A stretch of DNA of 64,000 nucleotides, taken from assembly GCF_019793435.1 (NCBI RefSeq), contig NZ_JAILYH010000023.1, positions 1 to 64,000 on the forward strand. Reading direction: 5' to 3'. Below the pieces are notes generated by a model. It did no database searches. It saw only the letters and a list, made by a program, of their open reading frames with translations, and was not told where the DNA came from. A program made the position numbers and the translations under genes. This document shows positions 45,494 to 53,966 of the stretch, in pieces. The stretch's first letter is position 1, and the number at the start of each line of letters is the position of its first letter. The stretch is from Rhizobium redzepovicii (GTDB taxonomy: Bacteria; Pseudomonadota; Alphaproteobacteria; Rhizobiales; Rhizobiaceae).

Positions 45494-45997
45494 TCACTCG
45501 TTCGTGTCGTCCGCGGGGGAGTGGGAATGCCCGAGCAGGAAATAGCCTCCGTTGTTGCCGAAGATGTCCTTGGCACCCCCAAGCACCTTGCTGGCGATAT
45601 AATGTTCGGGGTTGCTGTTGCGGAGTTGCAAACCGCGTGCCCGCATTTCAGTCCAGAGCTCGTCACGTCGAATCGGCCTGTTGTCCCGGTCCTTTAGAAT
45701 CGCTATGGCCAAATCGATGACGTACTGGCGCTGGGACGTACCTGCTTGATCGCGGGCAGGTCGGCGTTGCTCGTTTATGGACCTCGGCGATTTTGCGAGA
45801 GACACACCGCCACTACGTGGGGGCACGTTGCCTTTTGCGGCTGAGAGGATGTAGCGCTTGGATTCCTCCGCTCGCTGTATCTCGTGCTCGACCCGCTCGA
45901 GTTCAGTCTCGATGCGATCACGCTCATTCCGCAAACGCTGAATGTCCAAGTCGATGTTGCGGAGTACATCCTCAAGAGTGCCTTGCGCGTTCGACAT
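45494..45997 (-). CDS. Coiled-coil and winged-helix protein
   Basis: A 167-residue protein. Residues 10-50 are a strong coiled coil (DIQRLRNERDRIETELERVE). A basic linker follows, then a winged-helix-like domain (YVIDLAIAILKDRDNRPIRRDELWTEM, then PEHYIASKVLG) of the HARE-HTH kind. It probably binds nucleic acid and may be the partner or antitoxin of the downstream HEPN protein. GAGGAG precedes the ATG at 45997. Confidence 0.65.
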   Translation of the reverse strand: MSNAQGTLEDVLRNIDLDIQRLRNERDRIETELERVEHEIQRAEESKRYILSAAKGNVPPRSGGVSLAKSPRSINEQRRPARDQAGTSQRQYVIDLAIAILKDRDNRPIRRDELWTEMRARGLQLRNSNPEHYIASKVLGGAKDIFGNNGGYFLLGHSHSPADDTNE

Positions 45998-46316
45998 TCC
46001 ATCTCCTCGCCGCAGCCGATTCTGGCTACGAAAATCGGTCGTTCAGGATGCAGTTAACACGGCCACTGAGGCTTTGCCACCGCGGCGGCGACGTACTCAC
46101 CTGATTTCTGTGGGCACATAATCTCGGACCTATTTGCATTCCGGGGTGCGTGTCGCCCGCAAATCCGTGTCCATTTCATCGTGTGTACACGTCAATCGCT
46201 TGCTTGAATGGGTACGTTAAGCTGCTACTGTGCCCACGCGACGATTCGTCCATAAACGCAAAGCGGCACGTGCGCTAACACGTGCCGCCGATGTCATCCG
46301 AATCCCTTCCACCAAG

Positions 46317-46334
46317 AAAGGAGCGAATATGTAG
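46317..46334 (+). promoter_or_regulatory. Strong ribosome binding site followed by a start-stop (ATG-TAG)
   Basis: AAAGGAG at 46317-46323, five bases, then ATG TAG at 46329-46334. The next in-frame codons run only to a TGA eleven codons on. This is either the start of a dead gene or a ribosome-stalling start-stop element in the leader. Confidence 0.4.
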
Positions 46335-46717
46335 ATTTCTATCCCGGCGTTTTTCCCCCTGCAACAGTGAACCGGTTTCAGTCCGCGTCAGCGGTGTTGA
46401 AAACCTGTATCCTGGGTTTTGGATAGCGATTTCGAGTGCCCTGGGCCAGTTCCAGGGGACAAATCGTGTGTCGCGATATTTCAGCAGGGGCAATCTTCGA
46501 ATCACTTCGCTGCGTGCGCGGTCGTCTTTGTGCGGCCGCGCACGCCATGACAACGGACGTCTTCGTCCTGTAGCAAGGTTCCAAGATGAAAGCTGTACGC
46601 GCACTTCCAAATGCGTGCCAGGCAGTGAGGCGTACCCTCGATGCGAAAACAACACGGGAAGTGCGCTGACGTACACGTGGCGGCGCACTCCTGTTTGCCG
46701 CGTCCGGAGATCGTTCA

Positions 46718-46751
46718 CACCGGTTGGAGGTGTTTCTTATGTCCTCCGGTG
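46718..46751 (+). promoter_or_regulatory. Hairpin that can mask a ribosome binding site
   Basis: CACCGG (46718-46723) can pair with CCGGTG (46746-46751), and the ribosome-binding GGAGG (46726-46730) with CCTCC (46743-46747). The ATG at 46739 lies in the loop. It opens a doubtful 84-codon frame that overlaps the better-supported small gene at 46830. Confidence 0.4.
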
Positions 46752-46829
46752 CTGCGCAGCCCTTGACCCCAAAATTCGTCGCAAGAACGCGCACACGGCA
46801 ATCTGCGCGTGGTAAGAATGGAGAGAAAC

Positions 46830-47036
46830 ATGACGCGACCAAAATTTTTTCCGATACCTTTGGAACTGTACCTCAAGTTGAAACACGAAACGACGTTTCG
46901 CACTCCCACCACGTATTTGATCAATGGGGAGGCCGTGACCGAGTGGTATTTGGCCGATTGCCCGCCCGGGGAGGTGTCGCCGCCTCAGGATGAACCGGAC
47001 GACATAGCGGACCTGATAACCCGCAACGGCTTCTGA
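46830..47036 (+). CDS. Small protein upstream of the recombinase operon
   Basis: A 68-residue protein (MTRPKFFPIPLELYLKLKHE to DEPDDIADLITRNGF) with GGAGAG ahead of the ATG at 46830. It has a basic, hydrophobic N-terminal half and an acidic proline-containing tail. It is unrecognised. Its position 180 bp before the recombinase trio suggests a regulator or a recombination directionality factor, which is speculative. Confidence 0.55.
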   Translation: MTRPKFFPIPLELYLKLKHETTFRTPTTYLINGEAVTEWYLADCPPGEVSPPQDEPDDIADLITRNGF

Positions 47037-47213
47037 CCTTTCCGCCCGCTTGGACCCAATCGCAGTTCGAGCCGCGGCCAAATCCAGTCGTAACACAGCA
47101 CCGACGCGCGCGAGACCTCGCGGCGTATCGAAGCGGTGCGTTTTGAGGAAGCTAACATGCTCCTAATGGACGAGATCACGCCAAGCTGCTGTGTGGCCAG
47201 GAGACAATAAACA

Positions 47214-48872
47214 GTGGCATCCCAATCCAACGCACACAAATCTGGACGTCAAAAGCTCAACTCGTACCGGCGCAACAAGGCACGCGGGTTGAATTTCGTC
47301 GTTTGCCGCCAGCCGATGATGCGCTCAGGGCTTCTGAGAAGCTGGCATCGACTTTTCTTGATAGGGAAGTCTGAGGACGGCTCCGTCGTGGCCCATCCCA
47401 TGGAGATCATAGATCGGTACTTCGACGATCACCCGAAAATGTCGAAGCAGCACAGAAAGGAGACCTGCCAGGTATTCGGCCTCCTGATTGACCATACCGT
47501 CGCGATTCTTCCGTCGTTGACTGCCGCTCAACTCAACGGGGACGCGCTGCCCCTGGAGAATGTCCTCTTCCGATCGTTCGCCGTCGCGCTTGCCTACGGA
47601 ACCATTTCGTTCCGTGACGACGGCGTACCGATTGAGGAGAAAGGGCTGTTCTGGAGGAGCCGTAGCGCCCGGCGGGCTTTCCGGCTTCTCTCGGTCCTCG
47701 ACACATTCTTCGACCACTTGGCGAAGATGGGCGTCACACCCGAATGGCTGGAGCGATACAAAGGCACGACCAGCTCATCGGAGGCATTCAGGGCCACGGC
47801 TCACCTTGCCATCCGCCGCTCGAAATCACTGCTCGCCCATCTCAAGCAATATATGGATGGCGAGGATGGCAAGCCACCACACCCTTTCACCGGCGTTGTT
47901 CGTTCTCCCGGCAGGTCGACGCCAAAGACGTACTCTTTCCCTGCGAAGTGGGTTCCCGCGTTCCTGATGGAAGGTTTCACGAACGAACGGGGCGAGACGG
48001 ACGAGACGGCTCAGCTGATCGCGTTCTTCCTGTTCTACGGCGGGCTGCGGACTAGCGAGTCGTTCCATTTGTTTTGCTCGGACGTCCAGTTCGTCGGGCA
48101 GACGCCGGCGGTGTACCTCCACCACCCGGAGGAAGGACTGCTGCAGTACGGCGCGGAATTGATCACCCGAAAAGATTATTTGCAGCACTTCCAGCGGACC
48201 TCGCGGACGATGCACGACGGCCGAGACGAGGCAGGCTGGAAGAGTGTCCGCAACGACGACGAGGGCGACCCTATCTATTGGCTTCCCGTCGGCGGGCTAA
48301 AAGACATGTTGGGTAAGCACCTGAAGACGTACCTGCGTGTCATTCGTCCGGCGTTGATGATGCGGCGACCTGCGCGATTAGGAGACCACCCTTTTCTCTT
48401 TGTTAGCTCGGGGCGTACGGGAACCGTAAACGGGGGCGACGTAGGCGACCTTTATACTCCCGCCGCGTTTCGGTCGGCTTGGAAGGCCGCCGTGAAGCGG
48501 ATTGCTCGTAGATATCCGGAATCTGGTTTGAAGTACGGAAAACGCTTCGGAACGTCTCCGCACGGCGCTCGCCATTTCTATGGCAGGTTCCTACGAACGC
48601 TTGGGATCAGCGGTGACATCATTCAGGTATGCATGCACCATAAGCACCCTGACAGCCACTTGCGCTACGTCGAGCTCTCGCCAGACGAGGTCAACGCGAT
48701 CCTCAAGAAAGCGGCCGCCAACGACAACGACCCATCCGTTTCCATTCAAAATCCGATCGCCGCAGCACGGAAAGATTTCGAGGCCGATTTCCATGGGGAA
48801 ACCTACGGCGTCCGGTCATCTTCCGGGGGGGGCCGTCATTCGGGTCGGGGATGGTGGTCGCGCGCCCGCTGA
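47214..48872 (+). CDS. Tyrosine recombinase, first trio gene (GmtY-like)
   Basis: A 552-residue protein. The C-terminal half is a tyrosine-recombinase catalytic domain: Arg279 in FYGGLRTSES, H450-GA-R453 (HGARHFYGRFLRTLGI), His475/476 in CMHHKHPDSH, and nucleophile Tyr485 in LRYVEL. The GTG at 47214 follows AGGAG; no earlier start fits. It is followed with no gap by a second, larger recombinase and then a small protein, the order of the gamma-mobile-trio (GmtY, GmtZ, GmtX) and of Tn554 tnpA-tnpB-tnpC. The Gmt-type name is my recognition from size and order, not from a search. Confidence 0.85.
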   Translation: MASQSNAHKSGRQKLNSYRRNKARGLNFVVCRQPMMRSGLLRSWHRLFLIGKSEDGSVVAHPMEIIDRYFDDHPKMSKQHRKETCQVFGLLIDHTVAILPSLTAAQLNGDALPLENVLFRSFAVALAYGTISFRDDGVPIEEKGLFWRSRSARRAFRLLSVLDTFFDHLAKMGVTPEWLERYKGTTSSSEAFRATAHLAIRRSKSLLAHLKQYMDGEDGKPPHPFTGVVRSPGRSTPKTYSFPAKWVPAFLMEGFTNERGETDETAQLIAFFLFYGGLRTSESFHLFCSDVQFVGQTPAVYLHHPEEGLLQYGAELITRKDYLQHFQRTSRTMHDGRDEAGWKSVRNDDEGDPIYWLPVGGLKDMLGKHLKTYLRVIRPALMMRRPARLGDHPFLFVSSGRTGTVNGGDVGDLYTPAAFRSAWKAAVKRIARRYPESGLKYGKRFGTSPHGARHFYGRFLRTLGISGDIIQVCMHHKHPDSHLRYVELSPDEVNAILKKAAANDNDPSVSIQNPIAAARKDFEADFHGETYGVRSSSGGGRHSGRGWWSRAR

Positions 48873-48926
48873 TTGAGCAACAAAAGTGCCGCGGAACGCC
48901 GATCGGCCCGCAATCCAGGAGTCAAA

Positions 48927-51890
48927 ATGCTTGTGTTCGAAACGGACGAAGGTCCGGTCCACTTCAACAACACCCCAAATCCGCAAAGCGTCGCGAAGGG
49001 AGGCAGGATTGGGCGGTCGGTGAAGGCGGCCTGCAAGATGTTGGAGGAGCTGCAACACCATATTCCTATCGACGACACCATCAAAAGCGCGATGGACTTG
49101 ATTTTGGACTCGAACGTTATTCTCTCTGCGTGGTGGTTTTACGGCAAGGAGAGTGCTGTTCACAAAGAGGTCTGCCGCTATTTCGTGATGGAGACCACCT
49201 TTGGCTTTGACCTCTACGAAAGGCTGGACGCGGTCGGATCGTTTAGCTTTCTGGAGAAGCTCAAGCCCTCTGCGCGACGTCACGCCGATGGCGCGATTAT
49301 GCGGCTGTTGGCACCTTTCGTCATCTCCTCCGCCGGAGTGGACTCCGTGGACAGTGCGCCGCTGGAATTTATCAATTCGGTAGTGGACACCTATCGGACT
49401 GATGACGGGCGTCATTGGAGAAGGGAGGTCTTTGGATCGTCAGAAATCGTGACGCAATGCGCAAAGAACGTCATCACCGGTCTCTATAAAATCTACGGTG
49501 ACCGCGACCTTCTGATAAAATCGAGCGTAGGTCGGCGTGCGGGGGCGGCCGTTGGTTCCAAGATTTGGGACCAACTCCGCACCTCAACCGATCCTTTAGA
49601 CCAAGAAGTTGTGGCACTTGCCGATGTCGCCCTCCTCAAAACGACGATTCCACCAAAAGGTATCCAGCAGGCATGTTACGACATTCTTTCGTGGTTGCGG
49701 TCTGGATACCCCGGAATGTCTCTCCTTGACGTTCTGACCTCGAAAGCACGACCTGTTTCCTTCACCGAATTCTTGAAGCAGCGGAACGGGAGCATAACGA
49801 ACTACGTCATAGCCCAATCCACATACGTTAAGCGACTTCTTGATCATTTCACCGGCCAAATGGTCGATAAAAACCCAGTGCTGATGGTCTATCCGCTGAT
49901 TTCCGAAGCCGAAATGGCCTTGACTAAAGCGGCTGGTCCACCGGCTAACAAAAAGCCTAGCCATTCCAAAGCGCGACCCTTGCCCATCAAGCTGTTCGCT
50001 CTCGTTCGCGAAATTCTATCGGAAGGCGAGGGCGGATGGCCTGGGCAATCCGGCCACTTCAACGTCGAACTCATGATCGATGGCAAACCGCAGACTATAT
50101 TTTGCCCGGTTATTCCAACGCTCCTCTTATGCGCAACGCATTTGCCACTGCGGATCGGTCAATGGCGCAGATTGGACAGTGGGGAAGGCGACAGAGTCCA
50201 GTTCAACTCCGACACGGGTCAATGGGAGGATAACCCAGGTCACCTAGCAGGATTCTGGGCCGCGGAAGAAGACGGAACCGACGTGCCTACCCATGGATAC
50301 GCCCACCGGTTCGAGGAAAGCACTACCACAGGCATTTTCGTAAACACCAACAAGACCGGTTCGCCATACGTACTGCCCTGGCAGCACGAGTTCATTCTCG
50401 GAAGGCTTTGGGCTCTCCGACAGTGGCAGCAGGAATACAACCCGATTGACGATGCTATCGGTCCCGATGAGTATCTGGACACGCCGGACAGAACGCCTGA
50501 GCGCACAAAGCGCGGCATGCCTCGAATCCACGCGCTCTTCAGGCTGTTTCCAACGTCGGATCGGCCGTTCAAAGGTAGAATTGTCACAGCGTCGGAAGTA
50601 GGCCACGCTTGGCAACATGTCATGGCGGAGGCCCAGCGCCGCTGGAACGAACGCGAACCGTCCAATCAGATTGACATCATAAAAATCAACTCCACCACGG
50701 GACAGCCATGGGGTTGTATCTACAATCTCCACGGGCTGCGGGTACGCGGATTGACCGACCTCTACCGCGCCCGCGTCCCCATGGAAATCCTGAGCAAGCT
50801 AGTGGCCGGGCATGCCACGTTTATGATGACCAGATATTACCTCGAGTGGGACCCGGACAAGGTCCATCAAATGTTGGAGGCAGGAGCGATCGAAGCCGCC
50901 GCCCAGCATCAGCGAGAGCTAATTGATGGTCTGAAGTCGTGGAACTACGAGCAGGCTCGCAAGAGGACGGTGGCCCTTGAAGCCGCCGCGATCGAAGAGG
51001 CAGTCCTGTCGCCCTCGAAACTGGAATATTGCAACGTCGATATCGGAATGTGCCCGTTCGATTGCACTCGGTGCTGGGACGGCGGTCCCATCGATCGGAA
51101 AGAAACTGTAAAGAACGGTCCTGACAAGCATACCTACAAATCTGTGCCAACGCGGAATTGCGTCATTTGCCGACATTTCGTGACGGGACCGGAGTGGATG
51201 AACCAGCTTGAATGGTACGGTTCGAAGCTGTGTGAGCAACGTCAGCATCTTGCGTTGGTCGAGCGGGAGTGCAACGCAAAGGCAGACGAATTGCGCGCCC
51301 AGCTCGATAGTGGCGCGATCGCGAAGGCTGAGTATCTGCAGAAGTACGACGCATTGCAATCCGAGTTGATACCCGTACTCGAAGAGCAGGAATTAGTTCA
51401 GCAGGGCATTTTCAACACCGAAGTTCTACTGGCCGCATGTGCGAAGCTCCTTGACGAAATGAAGCCGGGTGACGCACCCGCACTCATAGTATACGACCGG
51501 GAGCGGGTCACCGAGTTTGTCGAAGTCGATCATTTCGAATTCTCGCTCTTCATGTCGGCCGCCGCGAGACATTATCCGATCCTTGGCAATCCGCGTATTC
51601 GCAACGAGCTCACCAATCATCTGAACCGGATAGCTTTCGCCGGCGGCATTGTTCCCCCCGAACTCGATTTCAAGTCCACTGAAGCGCAGAGGCGGAAATC
51701 TGCGGACCTTCTTGCCGACCTCATGGTGAGGCGCACCACGGCATTGCAACGCAAACAATTGGTCGATGGAAGTTCCCGGCTTCAAGATTTCGGTATTCGC
51801 ACCGAGATGCAGGCGCTTGTCTCGAGCGTAATGGACGAGTCATTTAGTCTGGACCGGCGGGAATCCTTGCTGCTGGAGGCCCAAGCATGA
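48927..51890 (+). CDS. Large recombinase/integrase, second trio gene (GmtZ-like)
   Basis: A 987-residue protein. Its centre carries tyrosine-recombinase-like residues: Arg409 in LPLRIGQWRRL, H602-GL-R605 (NLHGLRVRG), His629 in VAGHATFMMTRYY, and Tyr637/638 as the likely nucleophile. A cysteine cluster follows (CNVDIGMCPFDCTRCW, then NCVICRHF), probably zinc-binding, and a coiled-coil region near residues 770-830. The ATG at 48927 is chosen because AGGAG lies five bases upstream; a TTG at 48873 is the in-frame alternative. It would act with the first recombinase in cutting and joining island ends. Confidence 0.82.
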   Translation: MLVFETDEGPVHFNNTPNPQSVAKGGRIGRSVKAACKMLEELQHHIPIDDTIKSAMDLILDSNVILSAWWFYGKESAVHKEVCRYFVMETTFGFDLYERLDAVGSFSFLEKLKPSARRHADGAIMRLLAPFVISSAGVDSVDSAPLEFINSVVDTYRTDDGRHWRREVFGSSEIVTQCAKNVITGLYKIYGDRDLLIKSSVGRRAGAAVGSKIWDQLRTSTDPLDQEVVALADVALLKTTIPPKGIQQACYDILSWLRSGYPGMSLLDVLTSKARPVSFTEFLKQRNGSITNYVIAQSTYVKRLLDHFTGQMVDKNPVLMVYPLISEAEMALTKAAGPPANKKPSHSKARPLPIKLFALVREILSEGEGGWPGQSGHFNVELMIDGKPQTIFCPVIPTLLLCATHLPLRIGQWRRLDSGEGDRVQFNSDTGQWEDNPGHLAGFWAAEEDGTDVPTHGYAHRFEESTTTGIFVNTNKTGSPYVLPWQHEFILGRLWALRQWQQEYNPIDDAIGPDEYLDTPDRTPERTKRGMPRIHALFRLFPTSDRPFKGRIVTASEVGHAWQHVMAEAQRRWNEREPSNQIDIIKINSTTGQPWGCIYNLHGLRVRGLTDLYRARVPMEILSKLVAGHATFMMTRYYLEWDPDKVHQMLEAGAIEAAAQHQRELIDGLKSWNYEQARKRTVALEAAAIEEAVLSPSKLEYCNVDIGMCPFDCTRCWDGGPIDRKETVKNGPDKHTYKSVPTRNCVICRHFVTGPEWMNQLEWYGSKLCEQRQHLALVERECNAKADELRAQLDSGAIAKAEYLQKYDALQSELIPVLEEQELVQQGIFNTEVLLAACAKLLDEMKPGDAPALIVYDRERVTEFVEVDHFEFSLFMSAAARHYPILGNPRIRNELTNHLNRIAFAGGIVPPELDFKSTEAQRRKSADLLADLMVRRTTALQRKQLVDGSSRLQDFGIRTEMQALVSSVMDESFSLDRRESLLLEAQA

Positions 51891-52561
51891 CATCGCGTAT
51901 CGCGGATATCATCAAGGTCGCCGACAAGAAATGTCTCGCCCTGACGGAGCAGGAACCTGAGGCGAATACGATCTCTCACCGCAACATGCGGATGTTGTGG
52001 ACCATATGCCAAGGCTTGGTAGGTCGCCCTAAACCGCTCAAGCCGACAGTCCCTCTGATCATCGAGGAAGGCATCGCGAAATATGGCGAGGACGTCTTTC
52101 CGATGACCAGCACCATCTACAACGACTACCCGGACATTCCCCGAATTTGGCGGGAGGCTTACGTGTCGATCAGGAATATGCAATCGGTGGACCCGATGGC
52201 GAGGAAAGACTTGGACAAAGTCGACACGTCCATCATGAGCGAAGGGGACCGCTACAACTTCCTGGAAATTCGACGGCTGTTGGAGGAAACCGAACAACAG
52301 AATGCTGCCATGCGTGCGATCGTTCGCCGGAAAGGCCCGGATGAGGAATCCCCCAGGCTCGACGCTATTGTAGACGGCCTAAACATCTGGGTGGCTCGTA
52401 TGGACCGACTTGGTTTCGGTCTGGATGAAGTGAGCCTGCATGTAACAGGCAGGACGCGTCCGGGGACGATCATCATGGACGCCGATCTGTTCAAGGACAT
52501 AAAGAATTTCGTCGATGAACAGTTGCAGGCCCGGAAATTGCGGCGTTCGACAGACGGCTGA
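51887..52561 (+). CDS. Third trio protein (GmtX-like)
   Basis: A 224-residue protein encoded with ATGA overlap to the large recombinase. It is mostly helical and charged, with a possible DNA-binding N-terminal half (NTISHRNMRMLWTICQGLVG, then STIYNDYP) and a coiled-coil-like middle (EIRRLLEETEQQNAAMRAIV). No catalytic motif was seen. In Tn554 the third gene also encodes a small helper protein that influences recombination. The trio is clearly one operon. Confidence 0.75.
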   Translation: MTSRIADIIKVADKKCLALTEQEPEANTISHRNMRMLWTICQGLVGRPKPLKPTVPLIIEEGIAKYGEDVFPMTSTIYNDYPDIPRIWREAYVSIRNMQSVDPMARKDLDKVDTSIMSEGDRYNFLEIRRLLEETEQQNAAMRAIVRRKGPDEESPRLDAIVDGLNIWVARMDRLGFGLDEVSLHVTGRTRPGTIIMDADLFKDIKNFVDEQLQARKLRRSTDG

Positions 52562-53051
52562 CGGAGCGATTGAGGTGGAGATGGTCAAGGTATCACCGAC
52601 GCTGTGGCGGCGTTGAGGGCCGTCGACCGAGTTGTGACATTGGTAGAGCCCGTGACGTTACCAAAGGTTTCCCTCGCTCATGAGCTGGAGGATGAAGATT
52701 AGCCGCTGGTCTGCAAGAAGCGAACAGCACCACGCAATTTAGACAAATGTTTTGGTAGGGAGGAGGAGCCCGAGCAATGCACCCATGGTCATGCCCTTTT
52801 CTTCGCGATGCGTTCAGGCCCATTGAGGAACCGGCGTCAGTAACACCTGGTTCAGTCTTCTCGTTTAGGTCACCTTCACAAGGTAGGTGGTGGAGGCGAT
52901 CGAGGCCGACGGGCCAGGTGTCATCCTCCAATTTCCACTATCCGCGTCCATTCAAGGTTTTCCAAAGAAATAAGGGCAACGACGACGTGACCCTGAATCT
53001 ACAACCTGTAATATAGGGTGCGCGAATCGAGGCAGAGGTTGCGAGAACCTG
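52562..53051. other. Gene-free region after the trio operon
   Basis: About 490 bp. Two short open frames exist (plus 52777-53016 after a GGAGGAG; minus 52593-52931), but neither has convincing protein character. No strong terminator hairpin was found. The promoter of the three-Cys partner gene must be here. Confidence 0.4.
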
Positions 53052-53966
53052 ATGAAGTCGTTGAACGATCACGAGTTTGGTGGGCAGCATACTGAGATAA
53101 AGCTTGAAATTGTCGAAAAATACCTCAAGGCATATTCCATTGCCTTGCGCCACAAGTTCAACTCGCTGTGGTACATCGACGCCTTCGCCGGAACAGGTTC
53201 GCGGACTGTACGGATCGAGGCGAAGGATGGTGATCTCTTTGACGAGCCCGTTCCGGAGCGCGTCGAGAGCCGCAGAGGCTCGGCAAAAATCGCCTTGGAC
53301 ATTGAGCCGAAGTTCGACCGCCTGATCTTCATGGAACGAAAGCCCGCGCATTGCACGGCTCTGGAGATGCTCAAGTCGTCGCATCCTGATCGTGATATCC
53401 ATGTTCTGAACGGCGATGCAAACGCCTTCATCCAAGCGAATATCAACCGAGTGAACTGGTCTTCTCGGCGAGCCATAATGTTTCTCGATCCATATGGAAT
53501 GGAAGTCGCATGGGAAACGTTGCAGGCAATCGCCAGGACCAAGGCGATCGACGTTTGGTTCCTGTTTCCTCTATCAGGGCTTTACCGACAGGCCGCGCGG
53601 AACATCAGCGCTGTCGATGCAACCAAACGCAAGGTGTTGACCAACATGCTCGGTACCGACGAATGGGAGGCCGAGCTCTACAGTTCGGTGCCTCCGTCAA
53701 CGGACCTCCTCGGTGCTCTCGATGCCCCAGAGGAACGCCAGCGAAATGCAGACGTGGCGGGCCTTGAAGCCTACGTTAAGCGACGGCTCGAAACGATTTT
53801 CCCATTGGTCGCCGACCCTTTTCCCCTACCACCACAACGGAAGCCGCAACGGTTTTCGCTGTTCTTCGCGGCGTCAAATCCATCGCCAAAGGCTATTGAC
53901 TTAGCGAACCGGTTCGCGCGTCACATTATCGATGCCGGCATCTCGTCCCACGTACGACCGCGATAA
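53052..53966 (+). CDS. Three-Cys-motif partner protein TcmP
   Basis: A 304-residue protein with the typical TcmP opening (LEIVEKYLKAYSIALRHKFN, LWYIDAFAGTGSR), a LIFMERKPAHC segment and FLDPYGMEVAWETLQAIA. The family has a Rossmann, methyltransferase-like appearance and is encoded beside radical-SAM-like Gp37/Gp68 three-Cys proteins, as here. The 3' end overlaps the convergent partner gene by 46 bp. The expected ending (FSLFFAASNPSPKAIDLA) is present, so it is probably full length. Confidence 0.85.
   Translation: MKSLNDHEFGGQHTEIKLEIVEKYLKAYSIALRHKFNSLWYIDAFAGTGSRTVRIEAKDGDLFDEPVPERVESRRGSAKIALDIEPKFDRLIFMERKPAHCTALEMLKSSHPDRDIHVLNGDANAFIQANINRVNWSSRRAIMFLDPYGMEVAWETLQAIARTKAIDVWFLFPLSGLYRQAARNISAVDATKRKVLTNMLGTDEWEAELYSSVPPSTDLLGALDAPEERQRNADVAGLEAYVKRRLETIFPLVADPFPLPPQRKPQRFSLFFAASNPSPKAIDLANRFARHIIDAGISSHVRPR

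Larger units (their letters stand above)
45998..46829 (+). other. Hairpin-rich gene-free region upstream of the recombinase operon
   Basis: About 830 bp without a convincing gene. Perfect stems include gcggcacgtg/cacgtgccgc (46263-46272/46279-46288), ccctgg/ccaggg (46439-46444/46452-46457), gcgtgcgcgg/ccgcgcacgc (46512-46521/46536-46545), and gcgcacttcc/ggaagtgcgc (46599-46608/46657-46666, flanked by GTAC on both sides). The density of long perfect stems exceeds that seen in other intergenic regions of this window. A structured leader RNA, a free-standing RNA or recombination accessory sites are possible. Confidence 0.55.

Noticed and set aside
45998..46829. Retron or diversity-generating element for the hairpin-rich region
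   Set aside because: No reverse transcriptase motif (such as YADD) is encoded anywhere in the island, so the hairpins are left as an unexplained structured region.
46739..46993. An 84-codon frame after the GGAGG at 46726
   Set aside because: The composition is not protein-like, it overlaps the better small gene at 46830 in another frame, and its ribosome binding site is in a hairpin. The site is kept only as a regulatory feature.
52593..53016. Short frames on both strands after the trio operon
   Set aside because: There is no recognisable protein character. The plus one has a fair ribosome binding site but a Arg/Ser/Pro-rich random-looking sequence.
53052..53966. TcmP gene truncated by the convergent neighbour
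   Set aside because: The typical C-terminal FSLFF..SNP segment is present and only the last residues overlap the partner gene, so it is probably complete.
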